Of a stretch of DNA of 64,000 bases, positions 43,253 to 53,132 are shown in pieces. A program made the translations under genes and the position numbers. The first letter of the stretch is position 1, and each line of letters starts with the position of its first letter. Location: the NCBI RefSeq assembly GCF_004564075.1, contig NZ_CP038256.1:1798001-1862000 (forward strand). The letters run 5' to 3'. This DNA is from Microbacterium sediminis (lineage in GTDB: Bacteria > Actinomycetota > Actinomycetes > Actinomycetales > Microbacteriaceae). Below the pieces are notes generated by a model, which saw nothing but the letters and a program-made list of their open reading frames with translations, searched no databases and was not told the origin of the DNA.

Positions 43253-44406
43253 GAGGCGCTCAGGGTGCCGATGCGCTCGAGCGCGGAGGTGAGGATCTCC
43301 GGGCCCGTCCCGATGTTGATCCGCGCATACCCGTGCCCGGGCTCGCCGAACGACGGGCCGGGGTTCAGCGCGACGCGCGCGTCCTTGAGGATCCGCGCCG
43401 CGGGGTCGCCGCCCCAGCCGAGCGGCGAGAAGTCGACCCATGCGAGGAACCCGGCCTGCGGCGGCAGGTAGCGCGCGCCGGGCGCGTGCTCGGCGAGCAG
43501 GCTCGTGAGCAGGTGCCGGTTGGCGTCGAGGCGCGCGATGAGGGCGTCGAGCCACGCGTCGCCGTGCGCGAGCGCGGCCTGACCGGCGATGACGCCGAGG
43601 ATCGACGTGCGCCACTCGACCTCGTCGGGGATGCCCCAGACGACCCTGTTCGGACCGTCGGCCGCGGTCACCATGAGGGCGCACTTGAGGCCCGCGAGGT
43701 TGAAGGCCTTGCTGGCGCTCGTCAGCGCGATGCCCACCTCGGCGGCCTCGGGCGCCGCGGTCAGGAACGGCGTGAACGTCGCACCGGGGAGGGTGAGGGG
43801 CGAGTGGATCTCGTCGCTGATCACCCAGGCTCCGTGGCGGTGCGCGATCCGGGCGAGCTCGGCGAGCGTGTCGGCGTCGTGCACGGTGCCGGTGGGGTTG
43901 TGCGGGTTGCAGAGCAGGATCGCGCGGGCGCCGGCCGCGAAGGCCCTCTCGATGCCCTCGAGGTCGAGGCGCCAGCCGGCGTCGTCGCGCCGCAGCGGCA
44001 CGCGCTCGGCCACCGTGCCGCTCTCGGCGTGCACGTCGAAGAACGGCGGGTACACGGGCGGGGTGACGATCACGCGGTCGCCCGGCCGGGTGACCGCGCG
44101 CAGCACCTCGGCCACGCCCATCATCACGTCGCACGTGGTGCGGATGCGCGACGGATCGACGCTCCAGCCGAAGCGGCGGGCGGCGAAGGCGGCGAACGCC
44201 TCGGGGATGCGCGCGTCGCGGGGCGGGGCATAGCCGGTGTCGCCGCGGCGCACGGCGTCGAGCAGCGCAGTCTCGATGGTCTCGGCGAGCGCGAAGTCGG
44301 TCTCGGCGACGAACAGCGGGAGCACGTCGTCGGGATAGCGTGTCCACTTGCTGCTCGTGCGGGTCCGGAGGAGGTCCAGGGGCAGGGCATCAAGAGGCGT
44401 CGTCAC
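43249..44406 (-). CDS. MalY/PatB-like PLP aminotransferase
   Basis: A 385-residue fold-type I PLP enzyme. The lysine is in TSASKAFNLAGLKCALMV, the cofactor-binding Asp region is WVISDEIHSPLTLPG, and the N-terminal SSKWTRYPDDVLPLFVAETDF is characteristic of MalY/PatB proteins, which are C-S beta-lyases acting on cystathionine. The active-site phrase NPHNPTGTVHD is present. It could also be a plain aminotransferase. Leads a run of leftward genes ending in the biotin transporter; GTG/GTGA coupling to the MFS gene. Confidence 0.9.
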   Translation of the reverse strand: MTTPLDALPLDLLRTRTSSKWTRYPDDVLPLFVAETDFALAETIETALLDAVRRGDTGYAPPRDARIPEAFAAFAARRFGWSVDPSRIRTTCDVMMGVAEVLRAVTRPGDRVIVTPPVYPPFFDVHAESGTVAERVPLRRDDAGWRLDLEGIERAFAAGARAILLCNPHNPTGTVHDADTLAELARIAHRHGAWVISDEIHSPLTLPGATFTPFLTAAPEAAEVGIALTSASKAFNLAGLKCALMVTAADGPNRVVWGIPDEVEWRTSILGVIAGQAALAHGDAWLDALIARLDANRHLLTSLLAEHAPGARYLPPQAGFLAWVDFSPLGWGGDPAARILKDARVALNPGPSFGEPGHGYARINIGTGPEILTSALERIGTLSAS

Positions 44407-44437
44407 CTGCTCGATCCTATGCCGTCCCCGGACATGT

Positions 44438-44467
44438 CGAAGGCCCCGTCCGCGGACGGGGCCTTCG
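44438..44467 (-). terminator. Terminator of the SUF operon
   Basis: A perfect 30-base palindrome with arms CGAAGGCCCCGTCCG and CGGACGGGGCCTTCG, 9 bases after the sufT stop and upstream of the malY start. It has no long T-run but the stem is strong. Confidence 0.85.
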
Positions 44468-44475
44468 GGTGGCGA

Positions 44476-44805
44476 TCAGATCGAGAAGCCGAGCGCGCGC
44501 ATCATGTCGCGGCCGTCGTCGGTGATCCGCTCGGGACCCCACGGCGGCATCCAGACCCAGTTGATCCGGAACTGCTCGACCACGCCGTCCAGCGCCTGCG
44601 CGGTCTGCTCCTCGAGCACATCGGTGAGCGGGCAGCCGGCGCTGGTGAGCGTCATGTGGATGACGAGCGCGTCGTTCTCGTCGTCCCAGCCGAGGTCGTA
44701 GATGAGGCCCAGGTCGACCACGTTCACCCCGAGCTCGGGGTCCATGACGTCCTTGAGGGCCTCGGTGACCTCGTCGTACTTCTCGGGAGCCAGCGTCGCG
44801 GTCAT
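44476..44805 (-). CDS. SufT-like metal-sulfur cluster assembly factor (DUF59)
   Basis: A 109-residue MIP18/DUF59 protein: VTEALKDVMDPELGVNVVDLG, IHMTLTSAGCPLTD with a conserved Cys, and a C-terminal VWMPPWGPERITDDGRD. These proteins mature [Fe-S] proteins at the end of SUF operons. It is the last gene of the sufB-sufD-ferredoxin-sufC set (18 bases after sufC). Confidence 0.93.
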   Translation of the reverse strand: MTATLAPEKYDEVTEALKDVMDPELGVNVVDLGLIYDLGWDDENDALVIHMTLTSAGCPLTDVLEEQTAQALDGVVEQFRINWVWMPPWGPERITDDGRDMMRALGFSI

Positions 44806-44823
44806 AAGGGGAACCTTACTCTC

Positions 44824-45594
<771 letters not shown>

Positions 45595-45631
45595 GTTGAT
45601 TCCTTCGTGTGGAGAGTTCGTGGGGCCTTGC

Positions 45632-45958
45632 TCAGGCCTGCTTGATGGCGGTGGGATCGATGAGCACGTCGCCGTTCTCGATCGTCACCTCGTAGACGGG
45701 GACCGGCTCGTAGGCCGGGAGGTTGAGCGGCTTGCCGGTGCGCAGCGAGAACGCCGAGCCGTGGGCCCAGCACTCGAGTGTGTCGCCCTCGACGAAGCCC
45801 TCCGACAGCGAGATGTCGCCGTGCGTGCAGGTGTCGCCGATGGCGTGCACCTCGCCCTGCGCGTCGAGCACGAGCGCGATCGGAACGCCGTCGACCTCGA
45901 CGCGGCGGGCCTGGTCCTGGACCAGGTCGCTCACGGCGCAGACGCGGGTGGCGCTCAC
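45632..45958 (-). CDS. Rieske-type [2Fe-2S] ferredoxin of the SUF operon
   Basis: A 108-residue protein with the Rieske motif: CTHGD and, 16 residues on, CWAHGSAF (CxH and CxxH ligands). It resembles the ferredoxin component of bacterial dioxygenases (SDLVQDQARRVEVDGVPIAL, PAYEPVPVYEVTIENGDVLI). In actinobacterial SUF operons it lies between sufD and sufC and may supply electrons for cluster building. GTG start in a GTGA overlap with sufD. Confidence 0.93.
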   Translation of the reverse strand: MSATRVCAVSDLVQDQARRVEVDGVPIALVLDAQGEVHAIGDTCTHGDISLSEGFVEGDTLECWAHGSAFSLRTGKPLNLPAYEPVPVYEVTIENGDVLIDPTAIKQA

Positions 45959-47178
45959 TTCGCGGTCTCCTCCACCCCGGTGGCGAGCTCCTGCTCGATC
46001 GCCGCGGTGAGCTCCGCCTCGAGCTCGGGCAGACCGAGCTTCTGCACGATCTCCGCGAGGAAGCCGATCACCACGAGCCGGCGGGCCTCCTCCTCGGCGA
46101 TGCCGCGGGCCTGGAGGTAGAACAGCTGCTCGTCGTCGAAGCGACCGGTCGCCGACGCGTGGCCGGCGCCCTTGATGTCGCCCGTCTGGATCTCGAGGTT
46201 CGGGATCGAGTCGGCGCGGGCGCCGTTGGTGAGCACCAGGTTGCGGTTGGCCTCGTACGAGTCGGTTCCCGTGGCGTTCGGGCCGATCAGCACGTCGCCG
46301 ATCCACACGCTGCGCGCGCTTGCGCCCTGCAGCGCGCCCTTGTAGAGCACGTCGCCGGTGGTCTCGGCACCCTTGTGGTACAGGTACACCTGGCTCTCGA
46401 GGTGCTGGCCGGAGTCGGCGAACGACAGTCCGTAGACCTCGCCGTTCGAGCCGGTGCCGTCGAGCTCGACGTTCGGGTTGACGCGCACGACGCCGCCGCC
46501 GAAGCTCACCACGAAGTGGCGCAGCGTGGCGTCGCGGCCGACGCGGGCCTGGTGCGCGGCGGCGTGGATGGCCGAGTCGTCCCAGCGCTGCACGGCCACC
46601 ACGGTGAGGGTGGCGCCGTCGCGCACGATGATCTCGACGTTCTCGGCCAGCTGCGCGGCGCCCTCGTGACGGATCACGACGGTGGCCTGGCTGTGCTCGA
46701 GCGCCTCGATGACGAGGTGCGCGTCGGCGCGGCGCTCGGCGCCCTGGCCGTCGATGCGCAGGACGATCGGCTCGGCGACCTCCTCCTCGCGCGGGATGCG
46801 GATGTGCAGCGCCTCGGTCGCGCCCTGCCAGGCGATGGCGGCGGGCAGGTCCTCGGGCTCGAACACCTCACCGCGCGGGGCGGTGCCGATCGCGAGCGGC
46901 GCGGCGGCGTACTGCTCTCCCGCCGTGAAGGCGTAGGACACGCCGTCGTTCTGCTCCGCCGGGGCGAACAGGGGCGCGAGCCGCTTGAGCGGCGCGTGCA
47001 CCCAGTTGACCTCGCGGCCGGTGGGGGTGCCGAAGTCGGCCGGCTCGTACGAGCGCGGACGCTCCGAGCGGGTCTGGACCGGGACCGTGACCTCGTCCTG
47101 CGGCGGGATGATCACCGTGGCGGGGTCGCGATGGGCGTGCTCGTTCTGCGCCTCTGCAGGCGCCTGCGTGGTCGTCAT
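45955..47178 (-). CDS. sufD: Fe-S cluster assembly protein SufD
   Basis: A 407-residue scaffold protein with a right-handed beta-helix core. Typical phrases are KLAPLFAPAEQ near residue 70, IVRDGATLTVVAVQRWDDSAIH, and SEDKASATGRF-like GAGHASATGRFDDEQLFYLQARGI at about 335-360. It pairs with SufB in the SufBC2D complex. Starts 1 base after the sufB stop; the stop overlaps the ferredoxin gene. Slightly shorter N-terminal arm than in E. coli. Confidence 0.95.
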   Translation of the reverse strand: MTTTQAPAEAQNEHAHRDPATVIIPPQDEVTVPVQTRSERPRSYEPADFGTPTGREVNWVHAPLKRLAPLFAPAEQNDGVSYAFTAGEQYAAAPLAIGTAPRGEVFEPEDLPAAIAWQGATEALHIRIPREEEVAEPIVLRIDGQGAERRADAHLVIEALEHSQATVVIRHEGAAQLAENVEIIVRDGATLTVVAVQRWDDSAIHAAAHQARVGRDATLRHFVVSFGGGVVRVNPNVELDGTGSNGEVYGLSFADSGQHLESQVYLYHKGAETTGDVLYKGALQGASARSVWIGDVLIGPNATGTDSYEANRNLVLTNGARADSIPNLEIQTGDIKGAGHASATGRFDDEQLFYLQARGIAEEEARRLVVIGFLAEIVQKLGLPELEAELTAAIEQELATGVEETAK

Positions 47179-47179
47179 C

Positions 47180-48598
47180 TCAGCCGACCGATCCTTCCAT
47201 GCCCATCTCGATGAGCTTGTTGAGTTCGAGGGCGTACTCCATGGGCAGCTCGCGGGCGATGGGCTCGATGAAGCCTCGGACGATCATCGCCATCGCCTCG
47301 TCCTCGGGCATGCCGCGGCTCATGAGGTAGAACAGCTGCTCCTCGCTGACCTTCGAGACCGTGGCCTCGTGGCCCAGCTGCACGTCGTCCACGCGGATGT
47401 CGATCGCGGGGTACGTGTCGCTGCGCGAGATCGTGTCGACCAGCAGCGCGTCGCAGCGGACGGTGTTGGCGCTGTGGTGCGCGTTCTCGTCCACGCGCAC
47501 CTCGCCGCGGTAGCCGGCGCGGCCGCCGCCGCGGGCGATCGACTTCGAGACGATCGACGACTGCGTGTACGGCGCCATGTGGATCATCTTCGCGCCGGCG
47601 TCCTGGTGCTGACCGGGACCGGCGAAGGCGACCGAGAGGGTCTCGCCCTTGGCGTGCTCGCCCACCAGGAAGATCGACGGGTACTTCATCGTGACCTTCG
47701 AGCCGATGTTGCCGTCGATCCACTCCATCGTCGCGCCCTCGTGCGCCACGGCGCGCTTGGTGACGAGGTTGTAGACGTTGTTCGACCAGTTCTGGATCGT
47801 CGTGTAGCGCACGCGGGCGTTCTTCTTCACGATGATCTCGACGACGGCCGAGTGCAGCGAGTCGCTCTTGTAGATCGGGGCGGTGCAGCCCTCGATGTAG
47901 TGGACGTAGCTGTCCTCGTCGGCGATGATCAGGGTCCGCTCGAACTGACCCATGTTCTCCGTGTTGATGCGGAAGTACGCCTGCAGCGGGATCTCGACGT
48001 GCACGCCCTTGGGGACGTACACGAACGAGCCGCCCGACCACACGGCCGTGTTCAGCGCGGCGAACTTGTTGTCGCCGGCGGGGATCACGGTGCCGAAGTA
48101 CTCCTCGAAGAACTCGGGGTGCTCGCGCAGGGCCGTGTCGGTGTCCATGAAGATCACGCCCTGGGCCTCGAGGTCCTCGCGGATCTGGTGGTACACGACC
48201 TCCGACTCGTACTGCGCGGCGACGCCGGCGACGAGGCGCTGACGCTCCGCCTCGGGGATGCCGAGCTTCTCGTACGTGTTGCGGATGTCCTCGGGGAGGT
48301 CCTCCCACGACTGCGCCTGCTTCTCGGTGGAGCGGACGAAGTACTTGATGTTGTCGAAGTCGATCTCGCTGAGGTCGGCGCCCCACGTCGGCATCGGCTT
48401 CTTCTCGAAGAGCGACAGGCCCTTCAGACGGTTCTTGAGCATCCACTCGGGCTCGGCCTTGAGGGCCGAGATGTCGCGGACGACGGCCTCCGTGAGGCCG
48501 CGCTTGGCGCTCGCGCCGGCGGCGTCCGGGTCGTGCCAGCCGAACTCGTACACCCCCAGACCTTCGAGCTCGGGGCGGTCGATCAGCACATCCGACAT
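47180..48598 (-). CDS. sufB: Fe-S cluster assembly protein SufB
   Basis: A 472-residue scaffold. The hallmark phrases [38 protein letters not shown] and [22 protein letters not shown], with the conserved Cys in EGCTAP, and [25 protein letters not shown] segments are present. First gene of the operon. The upstream 226 bases shared with ctaA carry no sufR gene, which often heads the operon in other actinobacteria. Confidence 0.97.
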   Translation of the reverse strand: MSDVLIDRPELEGLGVYEFGWHDPDAAGASAKRGLTEAVVRDISALKAEPEWMLKNRLKGLSLFEKKPMPTWGADLSEIDFDNIKYFVRSTEKQAQSWEDLPEDIRNTYEKLGIPEAERQRLVAGVAAQYESEVVYHQIREDLEAQGVIFMDTDTALREHPEFFEEYFGTVIPAGDNKFAALNTAVWSGGSFVYVPKGVHVEIPLQAYFRINTENMGQFERTLIIADEDSYVHYIEGCTAPIYKSDSLHSAVVEIIVKKNARVRYTTIQNWSNNVYNLVTKRAVAHEGATMEWIDGNIGSKVTMKYPSIFLVGEHAKGETLSVAFAGPGQHQDAGAKMIHMAPYTQSSIVSKSIARGGGRAGYRGEVRVDENAHHSANTVRCDALLVDTISRSDTYPAIDIRVDDVQLGHEATVSKVSEEQLFYLMSRGMPEDEAMAMIVRGFIEPIARELPMEYALELNKLIEMGMEGSVG

Positions 48599-48824
48599 GC
48601 GGTCTCTACTCTCCTCGTGGGTCCCGAAACGGTGTCAGCCGGCCCGGCATTCCGGAGATGGAGTGCCGTACTGGGGCCCCGCTGTGGCGCAGGATTCACG
48701 CCTAAACTTGTCACTGATGCGACGAGCATTGCGCCCGCGTCTTTTCAGCCGTTCAATTCTACAGGTTCCCTCCCCATCGGCGCCGAGCGCTCGGTATTCG
48801 GAGGGGATCAGGAGGCACCACCCG
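48599..48824. promoter_or_regulatory. Divergent promoter region of sufB and ctaA
   Basis: A 226-base gap between two starts. Leftward, TAGAAT at 48756-48761 is a good -10 for sufB without a clear -35. Rightward, AGGAGG lies 9 bases before the ctaA ATG. No operator for an iron-sulfur regulator is recognisable by eye. Confidence 0.5.
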
Positions 48825-49904
48825 ATGGCCACCACCCACGCCGCTCGCCCGCAGACCGCACCTTCCCCCGTTCCCCTGCGGAAGAGCTGGCTCCAGCTCT
48901 TCGCGTGGCTGTCGTTCCTGTTCGAGACGACGATCATCGGCACGGGCGGCGCCGTGCGCCTGACCGGCTCGGGGCTCGGCTGCTCGGAGTGGCCGCTGTG
49001 CACCCCCGAGTCGCTGGTGCCCACCCAGGACCTCGGCATCCACGGCTTCATCGAGTTCGGCAACCGCACCATGACGGGCGTCGTCGGGATTGCCGCGATC
49101 GTCGTGCTGCTGCTCACCCTGGCGGCCGTCGGTACGCGCCGCCACGTGCTCACGGCCGTGTGGTTCGCGCTCGGGGGCGTCGTCGCCGCCGCCATCGCCT
49201 TCGCGCTCGTCGGCGAGTTCTGGGCCGCGGCGGCGGTGCTGCTCGTGGTGGTGATCGTCGCCGCCATCGTGTCGGTGCGCTCGATCCCGCAGCGCCGCGA
49301 CCTGCAGATCCTCGCGTGGATCGTGGTCGCCGGCGTGGTGGCCCAGGCGCTGGCGGGCGGCATCACCGTGCTCACCGAGCTGAACGCCTTCCTCGTCGGC
49401 TTCCACTACGCGGCCTCACTGGCGCTCGTGTGCGTGACCGCGGCCTTCCTCGTGCGGCTGTACGACGTGCCCGGCCCGCGCGAGCGCGCCGTGCCCACCT
49501 GGTTCCTCGCGCTCACGCACGTGACGACGCTCGTGCTCGCGGTGACGGTGTTCTTCGGCGTGCTCACCACGGCCAACGGCCCGCACTCCGGCGACCCCGA
49601 CATCGTGCGCGACGGCTTCGACGCCACCGTCCTCGCCCACGTGCACTCGTGGCCGGGATACCTCCTGCTCGGCCTCGTCGTCGTGCTCACGGTCGTCGCC
49701 GCCGCGCGCCGCCTGCGGCCGCTGCCGTGGCTGATCGCGCTGCTCGCGGTGATCCTCGTGCAGGTGGTGGTCGGCGTGATCCAGGCCCGCAACGGGCTGC
49801 CGGAGCTGCTCGTGGGCATCCACATGGTGCTCGCCGCGCTGTCGGCGGCCGCGTTCACTGTGGTGGTGCTGCGCCTGAAGCGGCCCGCCGCGGTCCAGGC
49901 CTGA
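48825..49904 (+). CDS. ctaA: Heme A synthase (COX15/CtaA)
   Basis: A 359-residue membrane protein with eight helices. Typical N-terminal phrases are TIIGTGGAVRLTGSGLGCSEWPLC and HGFIEFGNRTMTGVVG; the paired Cys and the four heme-ligand His (HGFIEF, HYAASL, HVHSWPGY, HMVLAALS) are visible. It oxidises heme O to heme A for cytochrome aa3 oxidase. A longer upstream frame overlaps sufB in antisense and is rejected; ATG at 48825 with AGGAGG is clear. Confidence 0.95.
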   Translation: MATTHAARPQTAPSPVPLRKSWLQLFAWLSFLFETTIIGTGGAVRLTGSGLGCSEWPLCTPESLVPTQDLGIHGFIEFGNRTMTGVVGIAAIVVLLLTLAAVGTRRHVLTAVWFALGGVVAAAIAFALVGEFWAAAAVLLVVVIVAAIVSVRSIPQRRDLQILAWIVVAGVVAQALAGGITVLTELNAFLVGFHYAASLALVCVTAAFLVRLYDVPGPRERAVPTWFLALTHVTTLVLAVTVFFGVLTTANGPHSGDPDIVRDGFDATVLAHVHSWPGYLLLGLVVVLTVVAAARRLRPLPWLIALLAVILVQVVVGVIQARNGLPELLVGIHMVLAALSAAAFTVVVLRLKRPAAVQA

Positions 49905-50001
49905 GCGCGCGCGATCCACAGGCGGCGCATAGCGAGCGCATCGCCGACGCACGGGGTCGGCGCCGAGGGTGGTGGGAGTCGCTCACGACCGAAGGAGAAT
50001 C

Positions 50002-50421
50002 ATGTCTCGCACGCCCCGCCTGATCACCAGCGTCCCTTATGGGGTGCTCGTGGTCGGCTCCCTGGCCGCCACGGTCGCGGGAGGCGCCCTCAGCTTCCGC
50101 GCCCTCGACACGATGACGTCGACCCTGCTCGACGGCAGCGCCACCGGCGTGGAGGTGTACGCCGGCCAGGCGATCATCACGCTCGGCGCGCCCATCCTCG
50201 GCGCCGGACTCATCGGCCTCGCCCTCGCGGTGGCGCTGGCGGCCGCCAAGCGGCTCGCCCCCGCGCCCGCCGCGCCGGAGCCGGTCGCCGAGGAGGAGCC
50301 CGAAGTCGAGGAGGAGCCCGGCGTCGAGGAGGAGCTCACCGCGCCCTCGGAGCCGGCCGCGCCGTACGCCGCGAGCCCCGCGGACGCGGTGGAACGGGAC
50401 GAGGCTCCCGCCGCGCGCTGA
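50002..50421 (+). CDS. Small membrane protein with acidic tail, unknown function
   Basis: A 139-residue protein: two hydrophobic helices (GVLVVGSLAATVAGGALSF and IGLALAVALAAA) and an acidic tail with the repetitive EEEPEVEEEPGVEEEL stretch. ATG at 50002 follows AAGGAG. I do not recognise a family with a known role; similar sequences in Microbacterium are often given a dinucleotide-enzyme label that the sequence does not support. Confidence 0.75.
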   Translation: MSRTPRLITSVPYGVLVVGSLAATVAGGALSFRALDTMTSTLLDGSATGVEVYAGQAIITLGAPILGAGLIGLALAVALAAAKRLAPAPAAPEPVAEEEPEVEEEPGVEEELTAPSEPAAPYAASPADAVERDEAPAAR

Positions 50422-50439
50422 CGCGCCGCGCACACGAAG

Positions 50440-50476
50440 GACGGCGGCCTCGCGATCGATTCGCGAGGCCGCCGTC
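50440..50476. terminator. Bidirectional terminator
   Basis: GACGGCGGCCTCGCGA (50440-50455) and TCGCGAGGCCGCCGTC (50461-50476) are perfect 16-base arms with a 5-base loop, between the small membrane protein gene and the convergent PEBP gene. Confidence 0.85.
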
Positions 50477-50483
50477 TGAGCGT

Positions 50484-50999
50484 TCAGTCGCTCGTCGCCG
50501 TGGCGACGAGGATGCCCCTCGCGAGCGCGTGGAAGTGGCGGTTGAAGCCCAGGACCGCCGGCGTGGCGTTCTCGGGCAGCTCGAGCACGGTGTCGAGCGC
50601 GTCGACCACGAAGAAGTAGCGGTGCACGCCGGTGCCGGGAGGCGGGCCCGAGCCGACGTAGCCGGGCACGCCCGACTCGTTGCGCAGCGAGATGCCCGCC
50701 GCGGGCTGATCCTCGCCCGTGGCGAGCGAGGTCACGTCGGGCGGCAGGTTGTAGACGGCCCAGTGCCAGTAGCCCGAGCCGGTGGGAGCGTCCGGGTCGA
50801 AGCACGATACGGCGAACGACTTCGTGCCCTCCGGGGCGCCCGACCAGCTCAGCTGCGGCGAGGTGTCGGAGCCCCCGCCGGCGGAACCCCACTGGGCGCG
50901 CGGCAGCGGCTGACCCTCGGCGATATCGGTGCTCGTCACCGTCAGCGGCGCGAAGTCGCGCAGCGTGGCGAGTTCTGCATAGGGGTCATAAGAGAACAT
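50484..50999 (-). CDS. YbhB/YbcL-family PEBP protein
   Basis: A 171-residue protein of the Raf-kinase-inhibitor/PEBP family. The ligand-site phrases are SFAVSCFDPDAPTGSGYWHW and YVGSGPPPGTGVHRYFF. Cytoplasmic, without signal peptide. The bacterial proteins bind small anions and have no assigned reaction. Single gene. Confidence 0.93.
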   Translation of the reverse strand: MFSYDPYAELATLRDFAPLTVTSTDIAEGQPLPRAQWGSAGGGSDTSPQLSWSGAPEGTKSFAVSCFDPDAPTGSGYWHWAVYNLPPDVTSLATGEDQPAAGISLRNESGVPGYVGSGPPPGTGVHRYFFVVDALDTVLELPENATPAVLGFNRHFHALARGILVATATSD

Positions 51000-51146
51000 G
51001 GCGCCAGACTACTCAGCGCCCGCTCCGCGCGACAGGGTGCCGACACGCCGCCGGAGGCGCGGGGGCCCGCCTCGATTCGCGATCCGCCCCGCTTCCTGAT
51101 AGAGTCGATCCTCGGTTCGGAACGCCGAAAGGCCCCGCTCCGGAAC

Positions 51147-51222
51147 GCGCCTCTAGCTCAATCGGCAGAGCAACTGACTCTTAATCAGTGGGTTCAGGGT
51201 TCAAGTCCCTGGGGGCGCACCA
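51147..51222 (+). tRNA. tRNA-Lys (anticodon CUU)
   Basis: A 76-nt tRNA with encoded CCA. Acceptor GCGCCTC/GGGGCGC, D-arm TAGCTCAATCGGCAGAGCA, anticodon stem ACTGA/TCAGT with loop CTCTTAA (anticodon CTT), T-arm CAGGGTTCAAGTCCCTG. All expected identity features of tRNA-Lys are present. Confidence 0.97.
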
Positions 51223-51225
51223 CAG

Positions 51226-51257
51226 CGAAACCCCTGGTCGATCGACCAGGGGTTTCG
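51226..51257 (+). terminator. Terminator after tRNA-Lys
   Basis: A 32-base perfect palindrome (CGAAACCCCTGGTCGA and its complement) starting 4 bases after the tRNA CCA. The right arm contains TTTCG; the A/T-rich outer part serves either direction. Confidence 0.85.
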
Positions 51258-51291
51258 TCGTCTGCGCGGACCGGCGAGCCCGCGGAGTGGA

Positions 51292-51543
51292 TCAATACGG
51301 GTCCGCATCGGTGCGTCGCTCCGTCACGCGTTCCGCGGTGCCGGCGTCTCCGACGGTGCGGGTGTGCTCGACGGTCGAGCGGCGACGCATGAGGAAGATC
51401 AGGCCGATGAGGAAGACGACGACGCCCGCACCCATCAGCAGGTAGCCGACGAAGTCATCGTTGAGCCCCGGGATGTCCAGCTCCAAGCCGAACGCGAGGA
51501 TGGCTCCGAGGACGAACAGCACGATTCCGGTTCCGATACTCAT
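51292..51543 (-). CDS. DUF6458-like small membrane protein
   Basis: An 83-residue protein starting MSIGTGIVLFVLGAILAFGLE. Two helices (residues 3-22 and 32-53, YLLMGAGVVVFLIGLIFLM) and a basic/acidic tail make it typical of the DUF6458 family of actinobacteria. Function unknown. ATG at 51543 is chosen; upstream in-frame codons give no helix. Confidence 0.85.
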   Translation of the reverse strand: MSIGTGIVLFVLGAILAFGLELDIPGLNDDFVGYLLMGAGVVVFLIGLIFLMRRRSTVEHTRTVGDAGTAERVTERRTDADPY

Positions 51544-51665
51544 ACCCCGACCGTACGGAGGCCGCGCGGCGCCGTCATCAGGGTTGACAAGGCCGCTGCA
51601 TACGGATTCGTATGCCCCCACCCCTCATGCAGGCCGCGGAATCCCGCGGCGGGTAGCCTGTGGGG

Positions 51666-52487
51666 ATGCCCTCCCCCGCGCAGTCCTCCCCCGTCGCGCG
51701 TTTCGACGCCGAGGCCGATCTGGCCCTCGCGCTGCGCCTGGCCGACGCGGCCGACGCGCAGACGCTGGGCCGGTTCGACGCCGCGGACCTCGACGTGCGC
51801 CGCAAGGCCGACCGCACCCACGTGACCGAGGCCGACCTCGCGGCCGAGCGCGCCGTCCGCGACCTGCTCGCCGTCGAGCGCCCGGCCGACGGCATCTTCG
51901 GCGAGGAGTTCGGCGCCAGCGCGCAGGCGGATCGTCGCTGGATCATCGATCCGATCGACGGCACCGCCAACTATCTGCGCGGCGTGCCGGCGTGGGGCAC
52001 GATGATCGGCCTGGAGGTCGATGGCGCGGTGCGCCTCGGTGTGGTGAGCATGCCGGCGATGGGCCGCCGCTGGTGGGCGGCGGAGGGCGCCGGCGCGTGG
52101 ACGAACGCCGCGGACGGCGAGCGCGGCATCCGCGTCTCGAGGGTCGACGCGCTCGAGGACGCGAGCATCAGCTTCCAGAGCATCGCCCAGTGGCGTCAGG
52201 CCGGTCACCTGGACGCGCTGCTGGCGCTGCAGGAGCGCGTCTGGCGGGATCGCGCCTACGGCGACGTGTGGTCGTACATGCTGCTGGCCGAGGGGCGGAT
52301 CGAGTTCGTGGGCGAGTTCGACGTGAAGGAGTACGACGTCGCCGCCGCGGTGGCCATCGTGCGCGAGGCCGGCGGTCGCTTCACCTCGTTCGAGGGCGAG
52401 GACTCCATCGCCACGGGCTCCGCCGTCGCCACCAACGGCCTCTTGCACGACGAGATCCTGCGCGTGCTGCACGGGACGGGCTCATGA
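51666..52487 (+). CDS. Inositol monophosphatase-family phosphatase (HisN-like)
   Basis: A 273-residue enzyme. Metal-binding motifs are FGEEFGAS, WIIDPIDGTANYLRG and, near the C-terminus, EYDVAAAVAIVREAGG. Actinobacterial members include histidinol-phosphate phosphatase (HisN); inositol-1-phosphatase is the alternative. Mg2+-dependent. ATG at 51666 is used. Its stop overlaps the start of the lipoprotein gene by ATGA. Confidence 0.92.
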   Translation: MPSPAQSSPVARFDAEADLALALRLADAADAQTLGRFDAADLDVRRKADRTHVTEADLAAERAVRDLLAVERPADGIFGEEFGASAQADRRWIIDPIDGTANYLRGVPAWGTMIGLEVDGAVRLGVVSMPAMGRRWWAAEGAGAWTNAADGERGIRVSRVDALEDASISFQSIAQWRQAGHLDALLALQERVWRDRAYGDVWSYMLLAEGRIEFVGEFDVKEYDVAAAVAIVREAGGRFTSFEGEDSIATGSAVATNGLLHDEILRVLHGTGS

Positions 52488-53059
52488 CGATCCGGCCCGC
52501 CGCCCTCGCCGCGATCGCCGCCCTCGGCCTCGCGCTCGCGGGCTGCGCGGGCGAGGCACCGGCTCCGGCCGACGACCCGGCGGGCGGCGGCGCGACGACC
52601 GAGCCCGCGCCCGCCGCCACCGTGGCGCCCGAGCCCGATGCGACCCCGACCGCGCCGGCCGAGCCGACGTGCGAGACGATCATCTCGCCCTACGTCGTCG
52701 CCGAGTTCGACGATCTCGGCTGGTCGGCACGCGAGGATCCCTTCGTGCTCGGCGCCACGGAACTGCCCGACGCCCTGCAGTGCATCTGGGGCGACCTGTC
52801 GGTGGCCAGCGACCACGTGCAGATGTACGGCTGGGCCCCCGTCGACGCCGAGACCGCCGCGGCCGCGCAGAGCACCCTGGAGGGCGAGGGATGGGTGCGC
52901 CTGGAGGAGTCGGGCGTCACCTACCTCACCGAGAACCCCGAGTGGGTCGTCATGGCCGACGACGAGGGCTACGGCATGACCTACGAGTTCGGCGACGGCT
53001 GGGTCGCGATGTCCGACACCAAGCAGGGACTCGAGATCATCCAGTGGCCGCCGGACTGA
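52484..53059 (+). CDS. Putative lipoprotein, unknown function
   Basis: A 191-residue exported protein. Signal peptide with lipobox LAGC and Cys21, then a Pro/Ala/Glu-rich linker of about 45 residues, then a compact domain with two Cys (TCETIISPYVVAEF and LQCIWGDL). No recognisable family. It follows the phosphatase with a 4-base overlap, although the products work on opposite sides of the membrane. Confidence 0.85.
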   Translation: MTIRPAALAAIAALGLALAGCAGEAPAPADDPAGGGATTEPAPAATVAPEPDATPTAPAEPTCETIISPYVVAEFDDLGWSAREDPFVLGATELPDALQCIWGDLSVASDHVQMYGWAPVDAETAAAAQSTLEGEGWVRLEESGVTYLTENPEWVVMADDEGYGMTYEFGDGWVAMSDTKQGLEIIQWPPD

Positions 53060-53072
53060 CCCGCACAGCACA

Positions 53073-53104
53073 ACGCCCCGCGGTCCGTGCGGATCGCGGG
53101 GCGT
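53073..53104. terminator. Terminator between lipoprotein and tmRNA genes
   Basis: Arms ACGCCCCGCG (53073-53082) and CGCGGGGCGT (53095-53104) with a 12-base loop, between two converging transcripts. It ends 29 bases from the tmRNA 3' end. Confidence 0.8.
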
Positions 53105-53132
53105 CGGCGTCACAGCGTGCGATGCGGTTCGG

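Noticed and set aside
41843-44347. Apparent 834-residue fusion with an MFS C-terminus
   Set aside because: The N-terminal half is an out-of-frame reading of malY; the MFS has its own GTG in a GTGA overlap at 43252.
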